Counted from the stretch's first letter, positions 36,909-48,530 are shown. The stretch: 64,000 nucleotides of DNA from Gigaspora margarita (GCA_009809945.1 WTPW01000838.1:194029-258028), one strand, 5' to 3'. Numbers and translations are program-made. The notes: a model not told the origin generated them from the letters alone.

Positions 36909-37705
36909 TTTTTTTTTTTTTTAAATTTGTTCAGGCACGGCCTCCCGAACCTGCTATTTGCGGCTTTTATTAACCTATATTTTATTAATCACAGGGCCCC
37001 ATGGGGCCCCTACATTATGTGTTACAGTCTTATTTCCTAATCTATTTGTATTGTCCTATGAAGTCCAACCTGTCCCTTCCCTCCTCCGTCCGATTTCCCT
37101 GGCTGAGTCCAGTGGGCCCGTCACCCGGTGTGCCTCACCCATTTATCGGCATCTATAAACAGCTTTAAGGAGTTAAGTGACTCTACCGGCTGCATGTATA
37201 GGGTCCTTCCATATCTGCCCCAGGTACTTCCTTCCGAGTTTGGTTCAGAACCAGTTTTTCTTCGAGGGACTTTCCTAATTGATCCAACCGGTTTGTAACC
37301 AGTTGACCTGCTTTCACTGGGGGATTTAACTAGAATAAGCCTTGTGTTCATTAAGTCCAGCTGACCGTAGTCCGCTGACCCATCCTATTTTAACTGGGGG
37401 ATTTAACCAGATTTACCATTTCCTTATAAGTCCAGCTGACCGTAACCAGCTGACCCATTCTATTTCAACTGGGGGATTTTAACCAGATTTACCTTTCCTA
37501 TATTAGGGACCTAACCTGAAGAAATTTTTCTAAGTGACTGTGCTACCACATGTGGTCTTAGCATCCTAGTTCAAGTACATCCGTCTCGTGACCAAACGTA
37601 GAAATTAAAGTTCTTCAGTCTTCAGTAGGACTTGAACTGGCGATCTTGCGTGAGGAACGGCTTAAGTCCTGGGAGTGCAACCACTATGCTATCAACCTGC
37701 AGGTC
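36909..37705 (-). mobile_element. Long SINE with tRNA-like head, about 800 bp
   Basis: Read on the minus strand, the element starts near 37705 with an A-box-like TAGCATAGTGG (37691-37681) and, about 45 nt on, a B-box-like AGTTCAAGTCC (37638-37628). These are the two internal Pol III promoter blocks of tRNA genes. It ends in a run of 14 A (T-run 36909-36922 on the plus strand). The body is clearly more GC-rich than its surroundings and contains about 2.5 tandem units of 75 bp (37310-37500) around AGTCCAGCTGACCGTA and AACTGGGGGATTTAAC. There is no intact cloverleaf, so it is not a tRNA gene. Frames inside it are incidental. Confidence 0.7.
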
Positions 37706-37979
37706 ATAAAAATTTTTCTAATAATCACTATAAAATATGATTTTTTTTTTTTTATAAGTAAAAACTTTTCTAATAATCACTATAAAATATGATTTTTTTT
37801 ATTGTTAAAACTATCATTTTAGCAATTACTGAAGTTGTTACTTTAGAATCATTATAGGAAGCATCACACTTTAGAGACATCAAAGCTGTTATCACCTGGT
37901 ATAAATTTCTTTTTAGGTTTTTTGTGCTAGTCTAATTGGTCACATCACATAGTTTTGCTTGAAGTTTTTATGCATGTAA

Positions 37980-38085
37980 GTTGCAATCTCAGTTGCACTA
38001 AAAGAAGCCAAAATGTATTAATTAGCATTTTAATTAGTGCAACTTCAGGCACTTGAAGTTGCAACTTCAAGCATGAAGCCCATAG
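37980..38085. repeat. k-mer island, AGTTGCA / TGCAACT
   Basis: AGTTGCA, GTTGCAAC, TGCACTA and TTGAAGTTGCAACTTCAAG recur in both orientations around an AATTAGCATTTTAATTAG core. Confidence 0.4.
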
Positions 38086-38214
38086 TCAAATATGGTAAAA
38101 ATGTAGCTATTTGATTAACTAAATGCATGTATTATTAAAGTAAGTATGCTCTAAGTTAACTTTTACTCGGATCACTTTTTTTCAAACATGCATATTATCA
38201 GATAAGGTATACCA

Positions 38215-38930
38215 GTTAGCAATTTTTTTTACCAAAATAATGTGTTTATCTTTTTCAACACAATTCCATATTGATAACAATACTCTATTATAGACATGTT
38301 TCATTAACAAAACCCATAACCAGATAATTTTAATAATGGATGAAGGTTATTTTCAACTCCAATTCTATATCAATAACAATTTCAACATTATGTGCTTTAT
38401 GAGTAATACCCATATTAGTTGAGTTTTGATAATAAATAAAAACCATATTTAATTTTTTCCAACCCCAATTCTATATTAACCTCAATATCCAATATTATTT
38501 GTTTCTATTAGTAGAACCCATATCAGATAATTTCTGATATTTGAAGGCCTTGTATTCATCCCTTTCAATTCTATTGTATGTTTTATTAACAGAACCCATA
38601 TTAGCATATTGATAATGATGGAGACTATATGCACATCTTTTTAATGCTTTTTTTCCAGCTTCAATTCTGTTTCAATGCCATCATTATATGTTCCTTATCA
38701 GCAGAACTTATATTGTTGATTTTGATAATATTTGGAGGTCTTGTATTCATCCTTTTAACTCAATTCCATTCTATGCTTCATCAGCAGGACCTATATTAGC
38801 TAATTTTTGATAATAAATGAATGCCATATGCTCATATTTTTTAATCATATTGAGAACAATATGTTTTATTGACAGAACCCATATTGGCTGATTTTTAATA
38901 AAGGCATCTTAATTCACATGTTCAAATTTT
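38215..38930 (-). pseudogene. Decayed Sel1-repeat gene fragment
   Basis: On the minus strand, pieces such as 38843-38800 translate to KKYEHMAFIYYQKLANIG, close to the Sel1 consensus KDEHKAFIYYQKSAEMG. GGTTCTGCTAATRAAACAT-type linkers recur. Stops and deletions break every frame. It is a relic of a gene like that at 5212-10370. Confidence 0.65.
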
Positions 38931-39334
38931 TGGCAATATGTACCAAATGTTAATATTTATTTAATACTTTTGCATAGAATAAAAACTGCTTTAAATATAA
39001 TACACATCAAAAATGTAACTTTTAATAGTATTTGGTACACAATACTCCTTTAATATATAATATAAGATATAAGATTTTTACTAAATTCAGCAAATTAAAA
39101 ATCAAACAAGTTTTATTGGCAGCTTTAATTTAATAACTTTTTATTCACATAAATTATATATAGTAAGATATTTTTAATCAAGTTTTATTTATAATAGTGC
39201 AGCTTGTTTTGATTAAATTGTGATTTATTTAAAATTTTTTAGCTAAGCTAACTAAGCAGATAAAGTTTTATCAGCTTGACTGATCAAAAAATTTTGATTG
39301 ACCAGGATCACTATATGTGCACATTATGAGTGGC

Positions 39335-39660
39335 CTATAATATAGATAATTTCAAATGACTATAATAGGTCATCAGGTTTTTGAAATAATTCAATAACTG
39401 GCCACTAACCATTTGAGTCATTTGGTTATTTCAAATCATTTACCTTCACTGATACAAACTCTATATACAAGATGACCCAATAACTAAATAACTCTCAAAT
39501 AATCTTAGTCATTTCTAAATAATTATAGTCATTTGGTCATAAGTCATTTCTAAATTATCCAAAATTGTAATAACTGATAATGACTGGCTATTTCAAAGGA
39601 TCATTTGAGACTATTTGAAAAATTTGCAAATAACCAAATCATTTACTATTACTGTTTGAA
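39335..39660. repeat. k-mer island, GTCATTT / AAATGAC
   Basis: AAATGAC, GTCATTTGG, AATAACTG, TCATTTCTAAAT and complements are repeated on both strands across about 320 bp. Noncoding. Confidence 0.5.
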
Positions 39661-40164
39661 ACAGACAATAGTATTAATAGTAACAGTTATACAATTTATT
39701 ATACAGATCACAGGTGTAAATTTTTTACTATAAAATTTTAGTTTTTGATATTCATATGATCAACCCATGTTTCATTGTAAATTGCAATAGTAAGCCCTCT
39801 TCAAATAGCTTTTTCAGGGTTTCTTAAAGAAAATATATTTGTATGTAAGGTTATAGCAGTTTATTTTTATAAGCACTCTTCAATTTTCTAAGTTTCAAGC
39901 AAAAAATAATAAAGCTAAGAAGAATTATGCCTGCAAAATAGGTGTCTCATTTCATTTTTATATATAATATTTGTTTTATTTTATTTTAAAAACCTTTTTT
40001 TTAAAAGTTCAACTTACTAAACCTCTTGACAATTATAAATTGCTATATGTTAAACATAGTTGCAGGTAACCATAAAGTGTTAGTAGTTATGAGCTAAATT
40101 TGTATATTTGAATAAGTATTATTAGAATTTAAACAGGTTGAAGAGCACTATTACTAATTAAGCT

Positions 40165-40325
40165 AGTTTTTAGATAAGTAGTTTTTTAGATATATAGTTT
40201 TTTAAATGAACCAGTTTTTAAATAAATAGTTTTTTTAAATAAATAGTTTTTTTAGATGAGTAATTTATTTAGGCAAGTGGTTTTTTAGACAAATAATTTT
40301 TAGACAAGTAATTTTTAGTCAAGCA
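40165..40325 (+). repeat. About 19-bp tandem repeat, eight loose copies
   Basis: Units of the form AGTTTTTTAGATAAATAGT and variants (AGTTTTTAAATAA, AATTTTTAGACAAGT) follow one another in tandem. Confidence 0.6.
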
Positions 40326-40584
40326 AAAACTAAAGCTATCAAACCTAAAAATAGTAGAATTTAGATGAGTTAGATTAGAACCTAGTATTAACGAAAAGAA
40401 AGAAAAAAAGATAAATACTCAGAGATAATTGACAATTTTAAGAATTAATGACAATGTTAAGAATTATTAGAAGTTATTCAAATTAAGATATGATTAAAAA
40501 AATTGTATATAATTTAATTTTAATAAAATAAACTTGAATACACAGTCAAAAATATTATTTATTCTTAATTTATTCTAAATATAG

Positions 40585-41633
40585 CAGTCATAGGATATGT
40601 CCTTTCAACAGCTGTCTATAATAAAAATTATAATAAAAACATATGAATTTACTATAGATATGAGTTAGAAGATTCTCTTTGATCTAACTTATTAACTTAA
40701 AATTAAATTTTTTGGGGATATAGAACAAGGGAAGAAGAAAAAATTGAGCTTAAAAATCGAATTAAAATTTCACTGATTTTGCACAAAACAAAAATGTAAC
40801 TTCGCCAAAAGCAAATATTTTCTAATTTTAAGATGATGGTACATGTAAAAACATGCTATGAACAACTTTACTTAGTCGAAGAAATTAGGTTACCTTGTAA
40901 GAAAAATGGGTTGTCTATGTGCTAAAGTTAAAATTTATCGTATTTCATATAATACAACTTTTTTCTTATTAGGTAACCTACTTTGGGCTCTTAAGCAAAA
41001 TTGTTCGGCATGTAATTTTACATTATATTTGAAGTTGAAACGTGCTTTTCGGACCTTTTACTAAGTGAAAAATGGGTTTAAATTTGGAAAAAAAAATTTT
41101 TCCTAAAAAAAAGTTTCCCCCAACTTTAACCTCATTTTTCACTTAGTAAAAGGTCCGAAAAGTGCGTTTCAATCTCAAATGTGATGTAAAATTACATGCC
41201 AAACAACTTTGCTTAAGAGCCCAAAGTAGGTTACCTAATAAGGAAAAAAAGTTGTATTATAAAATATGATAAATTTTAACTTAAGCACATAGACAACCCA
41301 TTTTTCTTACAAGGTAACCTACTTTCTTCGACTAAGTAAAGTTGTTAAGAGCATGATTTTACATGTACCCATCATCTTAAAATCGGAAAATATTTGCTTT
41401 TGGCGAAGTTACATTTTCAGTTTGTGCAAAATCAGTGAAATTTTAATTTGATTTTTAAGCTCAATTTTTTCTTCTTCCCTTGTTCTATATCCCCGAAAAA
41501 TTTAATTTTAGGATAATAAGTTAGATCAAAGAGAATCTTCTAACTCATATCTATAGTAAATTCATATGTTTTTATTATAATTTTTATTATAGACAACATT
41601 TTGGCCATTTTTTAAGGACATATCCTATGACTG
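40585..41633. mobile_element. 1.05-kb near-perfect palindrome with ATAG flanks
   Basis: The ends CAGTCATAGGATATGTCC and GGACATATCCTATGACTG are exact complements, and pairing continues to a centre near 41109 (CTAAGTGAAAAATGGGTT / CATTTTTCACTTAGTAAAAGG). ATAG sits immediately outside both ends, a likely 4-bp target duplication. The arms match those of 29575-34419 in order (GAACAAGGGAAGAAGAAAAA, GTAACTTCGCCAAAAGCAAA, ACCTTGTAAGAAAAATGGG). It is therefore the same family without an interior. Confidence 0.8.
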
Positions 41634-42014
41634 ATAGTAACAGTATAATTATAAACTTGTTATTGACACATTCTGCTTTACTTATTAATCAATTTAAATA
41701 AATAATAAATCAAGTTTGTACATCTAATTAAACCATTTTTTTATCATTATTATATAAATAATAATGATAAAACCATATTTATGTACAAGATTGTTATAAG
41801 GCATGATGAAGTCAATATGGTATTCTTATAAAGTGCACTAGCCAATGCCTTTCCTTATTCTGATTCTTACTTCCATGTGAAAGGATGTGAAAGGATGAAC
41901 ATTTCTAGAGATTGTTGTGGGAGCAGAAATAACAATAATTTTTTGTTGTGGGATATTGTAAACTTTGTAGCATGATAAGGTTTGTTGTAGATCTATTTGA
42001 AGCAATTTCATGAA

Positions 42015-42355
42015 TTAATTTAAATTTTGTGAAATTTTGTAATAATGGATAAAATCTTTTTTATTTGTACTGTAAAAAGTTTTATATAAAAATGTGAAAA
42101 AAACCATTGCTATATAAAATATATAAAAACCCAAAGTACAATATTTGACAGAAATATCACAATAATTACAAAAAGGGAATCCATTATCAGCATGAAATAT
42201 ACCCTCACATTCTTTAACCCATGTATGAACAGTAAGTGTGTTAGATTTTTGGCATCTAAGAGACCAAAGAACCAAGGTAGCATAGTGTTCTTAAGGTGCC
42301 CATTCCTAGCAAAATAGTCTCTATGGATAAATGCTGGTAAATGAAAAAAAAGCAA
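42015..42355 (-). pseudogene. Possible zinc-finger fragment (CNYC motif)
   Basis: A minus-strand frame contains TVHTWVKECEGIFHADNGF then PFCNYCDISVKY. This arrangement (WVxEFxG, short acidic stretch, FCxxCDxSV) resembles the N-terminal C2H2/BED-like finger of transposase-derived or host fungal proteins. The downstream His ligands are not in frame, the rest turns hydrophobic without a motif, and a second frame overlaps. At best it is a short relic. Confidence 0.25.
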
Positions 42356-42904
42356 ATTTTATAAAAAAAAAACATCACATTATTATGATCTACCTATTCA
42401 TGAAACAGATTTTTCTGATTTCATCATTACTTTCACAATGAACCAGCCCTTCACAAATGCATTTTGGTGAAAGCTCTCACTTTGGTGCATTTAACGATCT
42501 ACTTTTTATACCAGGTTTTTGCAAACTGGAAAAGAATTAAGCGAAAGAAAGAAATAATTGCATACATTCAAAACCATATTACTTTACGGAACAGCTTTTG
42601 TATTATGTTTTTATATTTTCTGATTCGTAAAAACTTCAGCTACAAGCTTGTCTTAAGAAGCATTGTGTGTTCAAACTAAGGTAATAGGTGAAATTTTTAA
42701 AAATTTAATTTCAACGATTTGTGTAATTTATGAAAATCATATGATAAAATTTTGGATATGACAAATCGTGTGACTAGTAATAATATTGTTACGTCAGAAT
42801 GAAATTTTGTGGATTCTGAATCGCCTTTAGTTGCAACGGAATTCCAAACTGACACTTGGTTAGTTAGAGAATCCGAATCATTTGCAAAGCTTTTCAAATT
42901 GCTG

Positions 42905-43035
42905 TGGTGATTTACATCACACCTGAAATCAGAAATGTAGAAAAAAATGCCAATCTATGATTGGTTAGAAATAATTTTTAGCCAATCATTTTTTTTTCTC
43001 GATTTCTGAATTCTGTGTGATGCACAACTCTCACA
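42905..43035. mobile_element. Short MITE around GTGATTTACATCACAC
   Basis: GTGATTTACATCACACCTGAAATCAGAAAT and CCAATC are complemented by GATTGG-type pairing and TTTCTGAATTCTGTGTGATGCAC; the arms are about 55 bp and imperfect. Noncoding. Confidence 0.5.
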
Positions 43036-43293
43036 GGAGAATTTACCCAAATTTCCGGGTTAGATGCATCAGATCTAGGTCGGCATTTAGCCCAATTTGT
43101 TAGCAGGTACTATAGCAAAATTATCAGCTAAGCATTTTTTATTTTATTAGTAAAATTTTTTATGATCTTGGGGCAAAATCGATCAATTCCGATCCAACCG
43201 ACCATGATTCTGATGTACACCAATGTCTTCTGACACGGATTTTTTGGTGACCCTCCTGTAAAATTTGTGATGCACGGAATTTGGGGACACTTA

Positions 43294-44367
43294 CTACAGT
43301 TAACCCAGTGATTATCACGAATGTCACTCTCTATATAATCACACGGGACACTTCAAGAATAGCGAACCCAGTGATTATTACATCATGTGAAATCATGCAA
43401 TTACTTCATTTGTTTACTAGCAATAGCAAAATTGGGCTAAACTATATTATCATAAAACCTAACTCTAACTCTAACTTAGGCCGTTTTTAATCATGTGAAG
43501 TGATAACCATGAAGATATCACTGGCCCTATGAAAAAAGTAGCACGTGTGGGCACGTGTTTCTACGGAGAGACACGGTCAAGTGTGGCACGGCCGGATGTC
43601 CGGGTTTGTACGTCTGTGATCCGTGTTGGCACGTTGAATTGGTCCGAATTGGACCGTTTACCCGGACATTTTGGACCGTAAATGGACCAGGTTTTGCTGC
43701 ACTTTACTAAACCAAAACTTACGGGTTTTGGCACGGGTAATTACACGTAATATAACGTGCCTGTACGGGGTACGTCTAAAGCCGTGTGCGGTCATATGTT
43801 TTTGACTTTTTGATTGCGGTTAGGGTAAGGATAAGTGTAGAGTTAGGATGAGATCAGACCTTATAGTAAAATTGCCTCCCCAACATTTTTTGTTAATAAC
43901 CCAAGGTAGGTTTAGACACTCGTTTCTTGTATTTTTGACGATTTTCACTTTTTTTTCTCGTCAGGCTGATCCGTGTCGATCAAAACAACTGATTTTATTG
44001 GCTCTATGTCACGTGACCGCATACGGCTTTAGACGACCCTGCCTATACGTGCCACCCAATGCACGTACCAATACCGTAAAACGTAATATACGTGCCATAC
44101 TGTCACGTTTTGGTTCGTGTTTCATGCCTTTACATGCCACGTGACACTGCCTATCCAGACAACCCCGTGCCAACCCGTACCAACACCCGGACCACTTTTC
44201 TCATAGGGTGGGTTCATTGTTCTTGACACTACCCGATATGGGATATATATCCAAAATTTTCTGTGGCCCTGATCCTATATCATCTTTGCCAATCAAAATT
44301 ATTTTGTGATTATATGGAGGGTGATAATCCGTGATCATCCGTGATCATCACTGGGTTAACTGTTGTA
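43294..44367. mobile_element. 1.07-kb element with TACAGTTAACCCAGTGATNA ends, host of a nested element
   Basis: ACAGTTAACCCAGTGATTAT and TATATAATCACA on the left (43296-43345) are complemented at 44308-44364 (TGTGATTATATGG, ATCATCACTGGGTTAACTGT). The interior is occupied by the GC-richer element 43523-44211. The 69- and 98-codon frames here are incidental. Confidence 0.6.
43523..44211. mobile_element. GC-rich GGCACGT / ACGTGCC island element, CCCTATGA ends
   Basis: The left terminus CCCTATGAAAAAAGT faces ACTTTTCTCATAGGG on the right; TGG lies on both outer sides, a possible 3-bp duplication. The body is dense in GGCACGTG, ACGTGCC, GGTCCGAATTGGACC, CCCGGACATT and GTACCAAC, giving GC content far above the surroundings. 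It is the longest of the k-mer island elements. No transposase frame. Confidence 0.6.
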
Positions 44368-44555
44368 TAATCTTCCCGGAATTTGCTGATCACAGTGCAA
44401 TCATATGAAAGTCGTCCTATTTGGTAAGTATGTATTCCGGGTTGCTTATCATTAACATTAATGTTAACAATGGCAATGGCGCATGGCTGTATTTTACGTA
44501 TAAAATTGATCATTGCCCAGTAGCCTGATTCTAATTTACATCCTCATCAAAAAAA

Positions 44556-45483
44556 ATGATACGATTTCCATACTTTGAATTAAATGAAAATAAAATGAAA
44601 CAACATTTTGTTAACAATCTTGAAGTTCAAAATTTTACAAATAAAATGAAAAAAACACATTATTTATAATCTTGAAGTTCAAAATTTCGCAAGCAAAGTG
44701 AGACAACATATTGATGACAATAAGCCATTATTAGAAAAAAGCATTGTTGAAGTTCAAGATTCTGCAAATAAAGTAAACCATCTTATTGTCAACCATCCTG
44801 AAATTCAAAATTTTGCAAGCAAAGTGAAGCAACATATTGATGATAATAAGCCAATATTAGAAAAAATCATTGTTGAAATTCAAAATTCTGCAAATAAAGT
44901 AAAACAAAATGTTGTTTACAATCCTGAAGTTCAATATTTCGCAAACAATATGAAACAATATATTACTGAAGCTCAAGTTTCCGCAAATAAAGTAAACCAA
45001 CAAATTGTTAGCAATCCCGGGGTTCAAATTTTCGCAAGCAAAGTGAAGCAACATATCGATTATTACCAGCCAGAATTAGAAAAAATTATTACTGAAGTTC
45101 AAGATTCTACAAATAGAATGAGGCAACATTTTGTTAATAAGCAGCCAGAATTAAAAAGAATGTTTATTGAACCATCACCAAAAAAGGTCGCAGCATCATT
45201 AGCTATTGGTTATTTCATCGGTCCACAAATCACTTATAGTGCGTTATATTCATTAGGATTTCGTCCAGAAGGTATCTTAAAACATTCAGTTGCAGCATGG
45301 GCTATGTCGTTACATAAAGGTGCTACACCCCCAGGTGGAATTGTCTCCACTTCTCAATCATTTGCTGCGACAAGCTTACCCTTTGTTGGAAGCTTCTTGT
45401 CTTTGACAACTCTGAGTGGTACTGCAGCAGCATATTGTTCAATAAGTGCAATTGAAGCAATTTACATTTTGAGTCAGCCTTAA
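44556..45483 (+). CDS. ISG12 / IFI6-16-like protein with N-terminal amphipathic repeats
   Basis: The intact frame runs from GTG 44698 to TAA 45483 (261 codons). The same repeat sequence continues upstream to ATG 44556 if one A is removed from the A-run at 44649-44655, giving 308 residues. The N-terminal two thirds is four to five loose repeats of NKVKQHIDDNKPILEKIIVE then VQDSANKV and NPEVQ.FA, probably amphipathic helices. The C-terminal ~100 residues (KKVAASLAIGYFIGPQ, LGFRPEGILKHSVAAWAMS, GGIVSTSQSFAA, then a Gly/Ala/Leu-rich hydrophobic stretch) match the ISG12/IFI6-16 fold, a small membrane-associated helical domain known from interferon-induced mitochondrial or ER proteins and also found in fungi. 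Its function in fungi is unknown. The A-run may be a real frameshift or a sequencing error. Confidence 0.75.
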
Positions 45484-46029
45484 TATATTTGGTGAAGTCT
45501 TCTGCATAAGTACACGAAATTTCAATTCCGTATTTTTGATATAAATTTTTTAGATCATATCCTCGAAGAATTATTTCTAAAATTATCAATCTTTTTTTAA
45601 GCTTATGTTTAATAAAAATTGTGCTGCATATAAATAATAACCGATGTTTAACTTGAATTAAAAATCTAAATTCGTCAGAAAATGCCATTCCAATTACATG
45701 AATCTTGAAAACCGTTTTTATTCCCAATATATTGATATTAAGGTAATACCTTAAATACGAATTAAGTTTATATGATCAGCATTCTAATCGTTTCAATATG
45801 GTTTTAATCGTACAAATCACATAATATTACGTCAAAGATGTTACGGTTGATAATAAATTAAATTACCGGATTGCGGCGTTGTCACTCGTAAATTAATTTA
45901 TTGTAGCAACATTTGTTAAAATTTATGTACGAACTAATAAACCAGACAATACCGGTAGTTGTATTAACGATTGGCACAGTTTATTGATGAATTAGTGGAA
46001 ACAAAAAATAAATGTTGTGAATCTTATCA
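45484..46029. other. Noncoding between ISG12-like gene and hairpin
   Basis: AT-rich; no convincing gene. A 134-codon minus-strand frame overlaps the end of the ISG12-like gene antisense and shows no domain. Confidence 0.35.
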
Positions 46030-46260
46030 TGGCTTGCAAAATGAAGTATCTTTGATCATCAAATTTTGCAAATCGCAGTTAACACATAAAATCACATGAT
46101 AGATTGTGCGATTGAAACACTTTTGTTTTTGAGAATGTATGTGTTTTGAGGATATATAAAAATGTTTTGTTTGTATTGAATATTTATTAAGAAATTACCA
46201 ATTGAACTGCGATCTGCAAAATTTGATCAAAGGAACATCATTTTGTAAACCACAATAATT
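46030..46260. mobile_element. Short inverted-repeat element, about 230 bp
   Basis: TTGCAAAATGAAGTATCTTTGATCATCAAATTTTGCAAATCGCAGTT is mirrored at 46205-46254 as AACTGCGATCTGCAAAATTT, then TGATCAAAGGAACATCATTTTG. The interior is about 120 bp without coding. A small ACTCGA/ATTCGA-rich island follows at 46370-46480. Confidence 0.55.
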
Positions 46261-46884
46261 CCTTTGTCCAAAATCTGATTTCCGAATATGCAAGGGCCAC
46301 GGGCATTGCATAACCCCTGAGATCTACTTCGGATTGTAAATTACAACTAGAGATGGACAAGGTAATTACGTAAAAACTGGTTTATTGACTCGATTATATA
46401 ATGACTCGAGTTAAATTAATGGTCGAATATAATATTTTAAATTCGATTAAAATAGATCAATCATATTGACCGATTAAGTAGTTATACGATGAAGAAAATT
46501 AATGCGCAATAAAAGTTATCACAAAAAATTAGATCAAGAGCGAATCAGGAATCTTTATTCATTAAATGCGGGGTTTTTTTAAATAACCAGACTACCTATT
46601 ATAGATACAAAATGTGTATGCACTTTAAATTTTTCTTTTCACATATAATCTCTACTAAAGGGTTTAAAAATTGGTAGTATAAAATAGACCCAAGCATTGT
46701 ATCCACACATTTACGGTAAACCAAATTGTGTAGCAATGAACTCCATTAGCACATTGTTTTATTCTTAGCTTTTATTAATTCAGTGACCTAAATATCTAAA
46801 TTTTGTTCTGACCTTAAGATTCAAATCAAAGGTTGTAACTTTCAATAAATTTATGAAATTTAAAGTAAAGAAAGTCAATTCAGA

Positions 46885-47908
46885 TTATTTCCTATCGGCT
46901 ATTAAAAATAATGTATTAATATCGTTAAATAAAACATCTTTATACTTAATAGAATAAAAATATTAGATACATACGTGAAATAATGTAATTATCAATTGAA
47001 AGATCGTATATACCAGAATCTATAAATTAAACTGTTATTAAAAATTTTTTTGCTTAAAAGTAAGATATATTATAATTTGCATATTTACCACATGAATTAA
47101 GTTTATTAAGATCTTTGAAGTTGAGAAGTTTACTTGTAAATTTATCTTTAGAATAATTTGGCAATTCGGTTGATGACATCGGAATAATTTCATCCGCAGA
47201 TTTGAATTCTTTTAATATTGTTAATTCATTTTTGTCTTCTGCAAAATTACATTTTACTATCTCGTACCATTTTGACAAATTAAAATAGATATCAGATGCA
47301 TTTGGTCTATTAGAAGGAATAGCATCCATACATTTATTTGCTAATTGGATATAACACTCAGGAGTGCCTTTAGCAAACTCAGGACGCAATCCATTACATA
47401 TTTTACTAGCTAATATCTCGTCGTATTCAACATTGTAGTGAGGTGGTTCTCCTGTAGAAACTTCAGTAATAATAATACCAAAGCTATAAATATCTGATGC
47501 TAGCGTATATGATCGTTTAAACAACACTTCTGGGGCAACATAAGGTAAGACACCGTAAATACTATCATCTAAATCAGTTTCACTTTTCTTTCTAGATAAC
47601 CCTAGATCTGCAATATAAGATATTAAATCACCATTAATATATTGATTTTGCAATATGTTACCACTATGAAAATCTCCATGAATATAATCTATATCGTGCA
47701 ATTTTCTTAAATTTTCTGATATATCAACAAGCTGATTTAATTTATTTTGCCAATTAAGTTCTCGAAAATTTGATAATAGGAACTTGTGAAGGCTTCCTTT
47801 ATTAGCATATTGAAATACCATCAAATATTCTTTATTAATTGTGTTTTGAGTTATTCCATACACCTCAAGATTACTGCCCACTAATCTAAATTGCATATAA
47901 CTTTTAAA
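46885..47908 (-). CDS. Kinase C-lobe and tail exons of the tandem-N-lobe kinase
   Basis: The main exon 47908-47089 starts after an AACAAG acceptor with FKSYMQFRLVGSNLEVYGIT, which is the aC-b4 region. It then shows GSLHKFLL, the catalytic loop YIHGDFHSGN (HGD for HRD), ADLGLSR (DLG for DFG), GVLPYVAPEV, SDIYSFGII and NRPNASDI. A phase-1 donor (G|GTAAAT) leads to a 45-nt exon 47019-46975 and a 14-nt last exon 46898-46885 ending in TAA; the three sum to a multiple of three. The 45-nt penultimate exon has the same length as in the plus-strand relative (59172-59216), which supports the model. The last exon is the least certain. Confidence 0.8.
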
Positions 47909-47982
47909 CTTGTTAAATAATTAAAATTTATAATATTAATAATTTATCTATATTATATCATAAATAAACAATCTCAACTTAC

Positions 47983-48450
47983 TTCATTTAAAAAATTCTT
48001 CTGAGATCCTGGTAATGTCTTAAGTGCAACTACACACGATGGTGTACGTGATTGTGTGCATTTACCTTCATATGAGATTGTCCTTTTACCATCTAACCAC
48101 GTTGCTGAAAACACTGAGCCAAACCCCCCTTCGCCAATCTTTTGAACATTATCTAATTTATTAAAAGGAATACATTCGATTACATCATTATAAGATGTGG
48201 CTTTAAGTTGAAATTCTTTAATGCAATCATCAATATCCTTATTTCCGCTTGTCCATCCTCGTATTATTTTCTGAGGGTCACATGGTTGACACCAAGCGTA
48301 ATCTATGTTATATCGGTTACAATTTGCACATCTGTCATAATAATCATCTCTTTCAAAACTAAATTCATCAAATGCCAACATATATTCATTTGTTACGGTG
48401 TTTTGAATTAGTCCATATACTTTAAGTTTACTATTCACATAATCTTTAAA
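47983..48450 (-). CDS. Tandem N-lobe exon D (intact glycine loop)
   Basis: This 156-codon exon is flanked by phase-0 sites (AATAAG| acceptor, GAA|GTAAGT donor). It begins FKDYVNSKLKVYGLIQ (aC-b4 like) and EYMLAFDEF (b5). It then has the ribbon CANCNRYNxxYAWCQPCD, WTSGNKDIDDCIKEFQLKAT, the lead-in FNKLDNVQ, the glycine loop IGEGGFGSVFSATWLDG and VVALKTL (catalytic Lys), ending FLNE. It is the only copy able to make a standard ATP-binding N-lobe, and it sits directly before the C-lobe exon. Confidence 0.85.
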
Positions 48451-48530
48451 CTTATTAAATACAAATATGAATTAAAATAAAGCAATATACAGTAATATCA
48501 TATAATAATAATTTAAAAATTCTATCTTAC

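Noticed and set aside
36958-37351. Protein frames of 66 and 76 codons in the GC-rich segment
   Set aside because: They lie on both strands of the SINE body, follow its tandem units and show no domain.
37628-37705. Functional tRNA gene
   Set aside because: It has A- and B-box-like blocks but no pairing acceptor stem or credible anticodon arm, and it heads an A-tailed element.
45323-45727. 134-codon minus-strand frame
   Set aside because: It overlaps the ISG12-like gene antisense and has no recognisable domain or splice partner.
46285-46320. Third Helitron-like end (GGGCCACGGGCATTGCATAA)
   Set aside because: It resembles part of the hairpin region but has no full stem and no clean CTRR-T.
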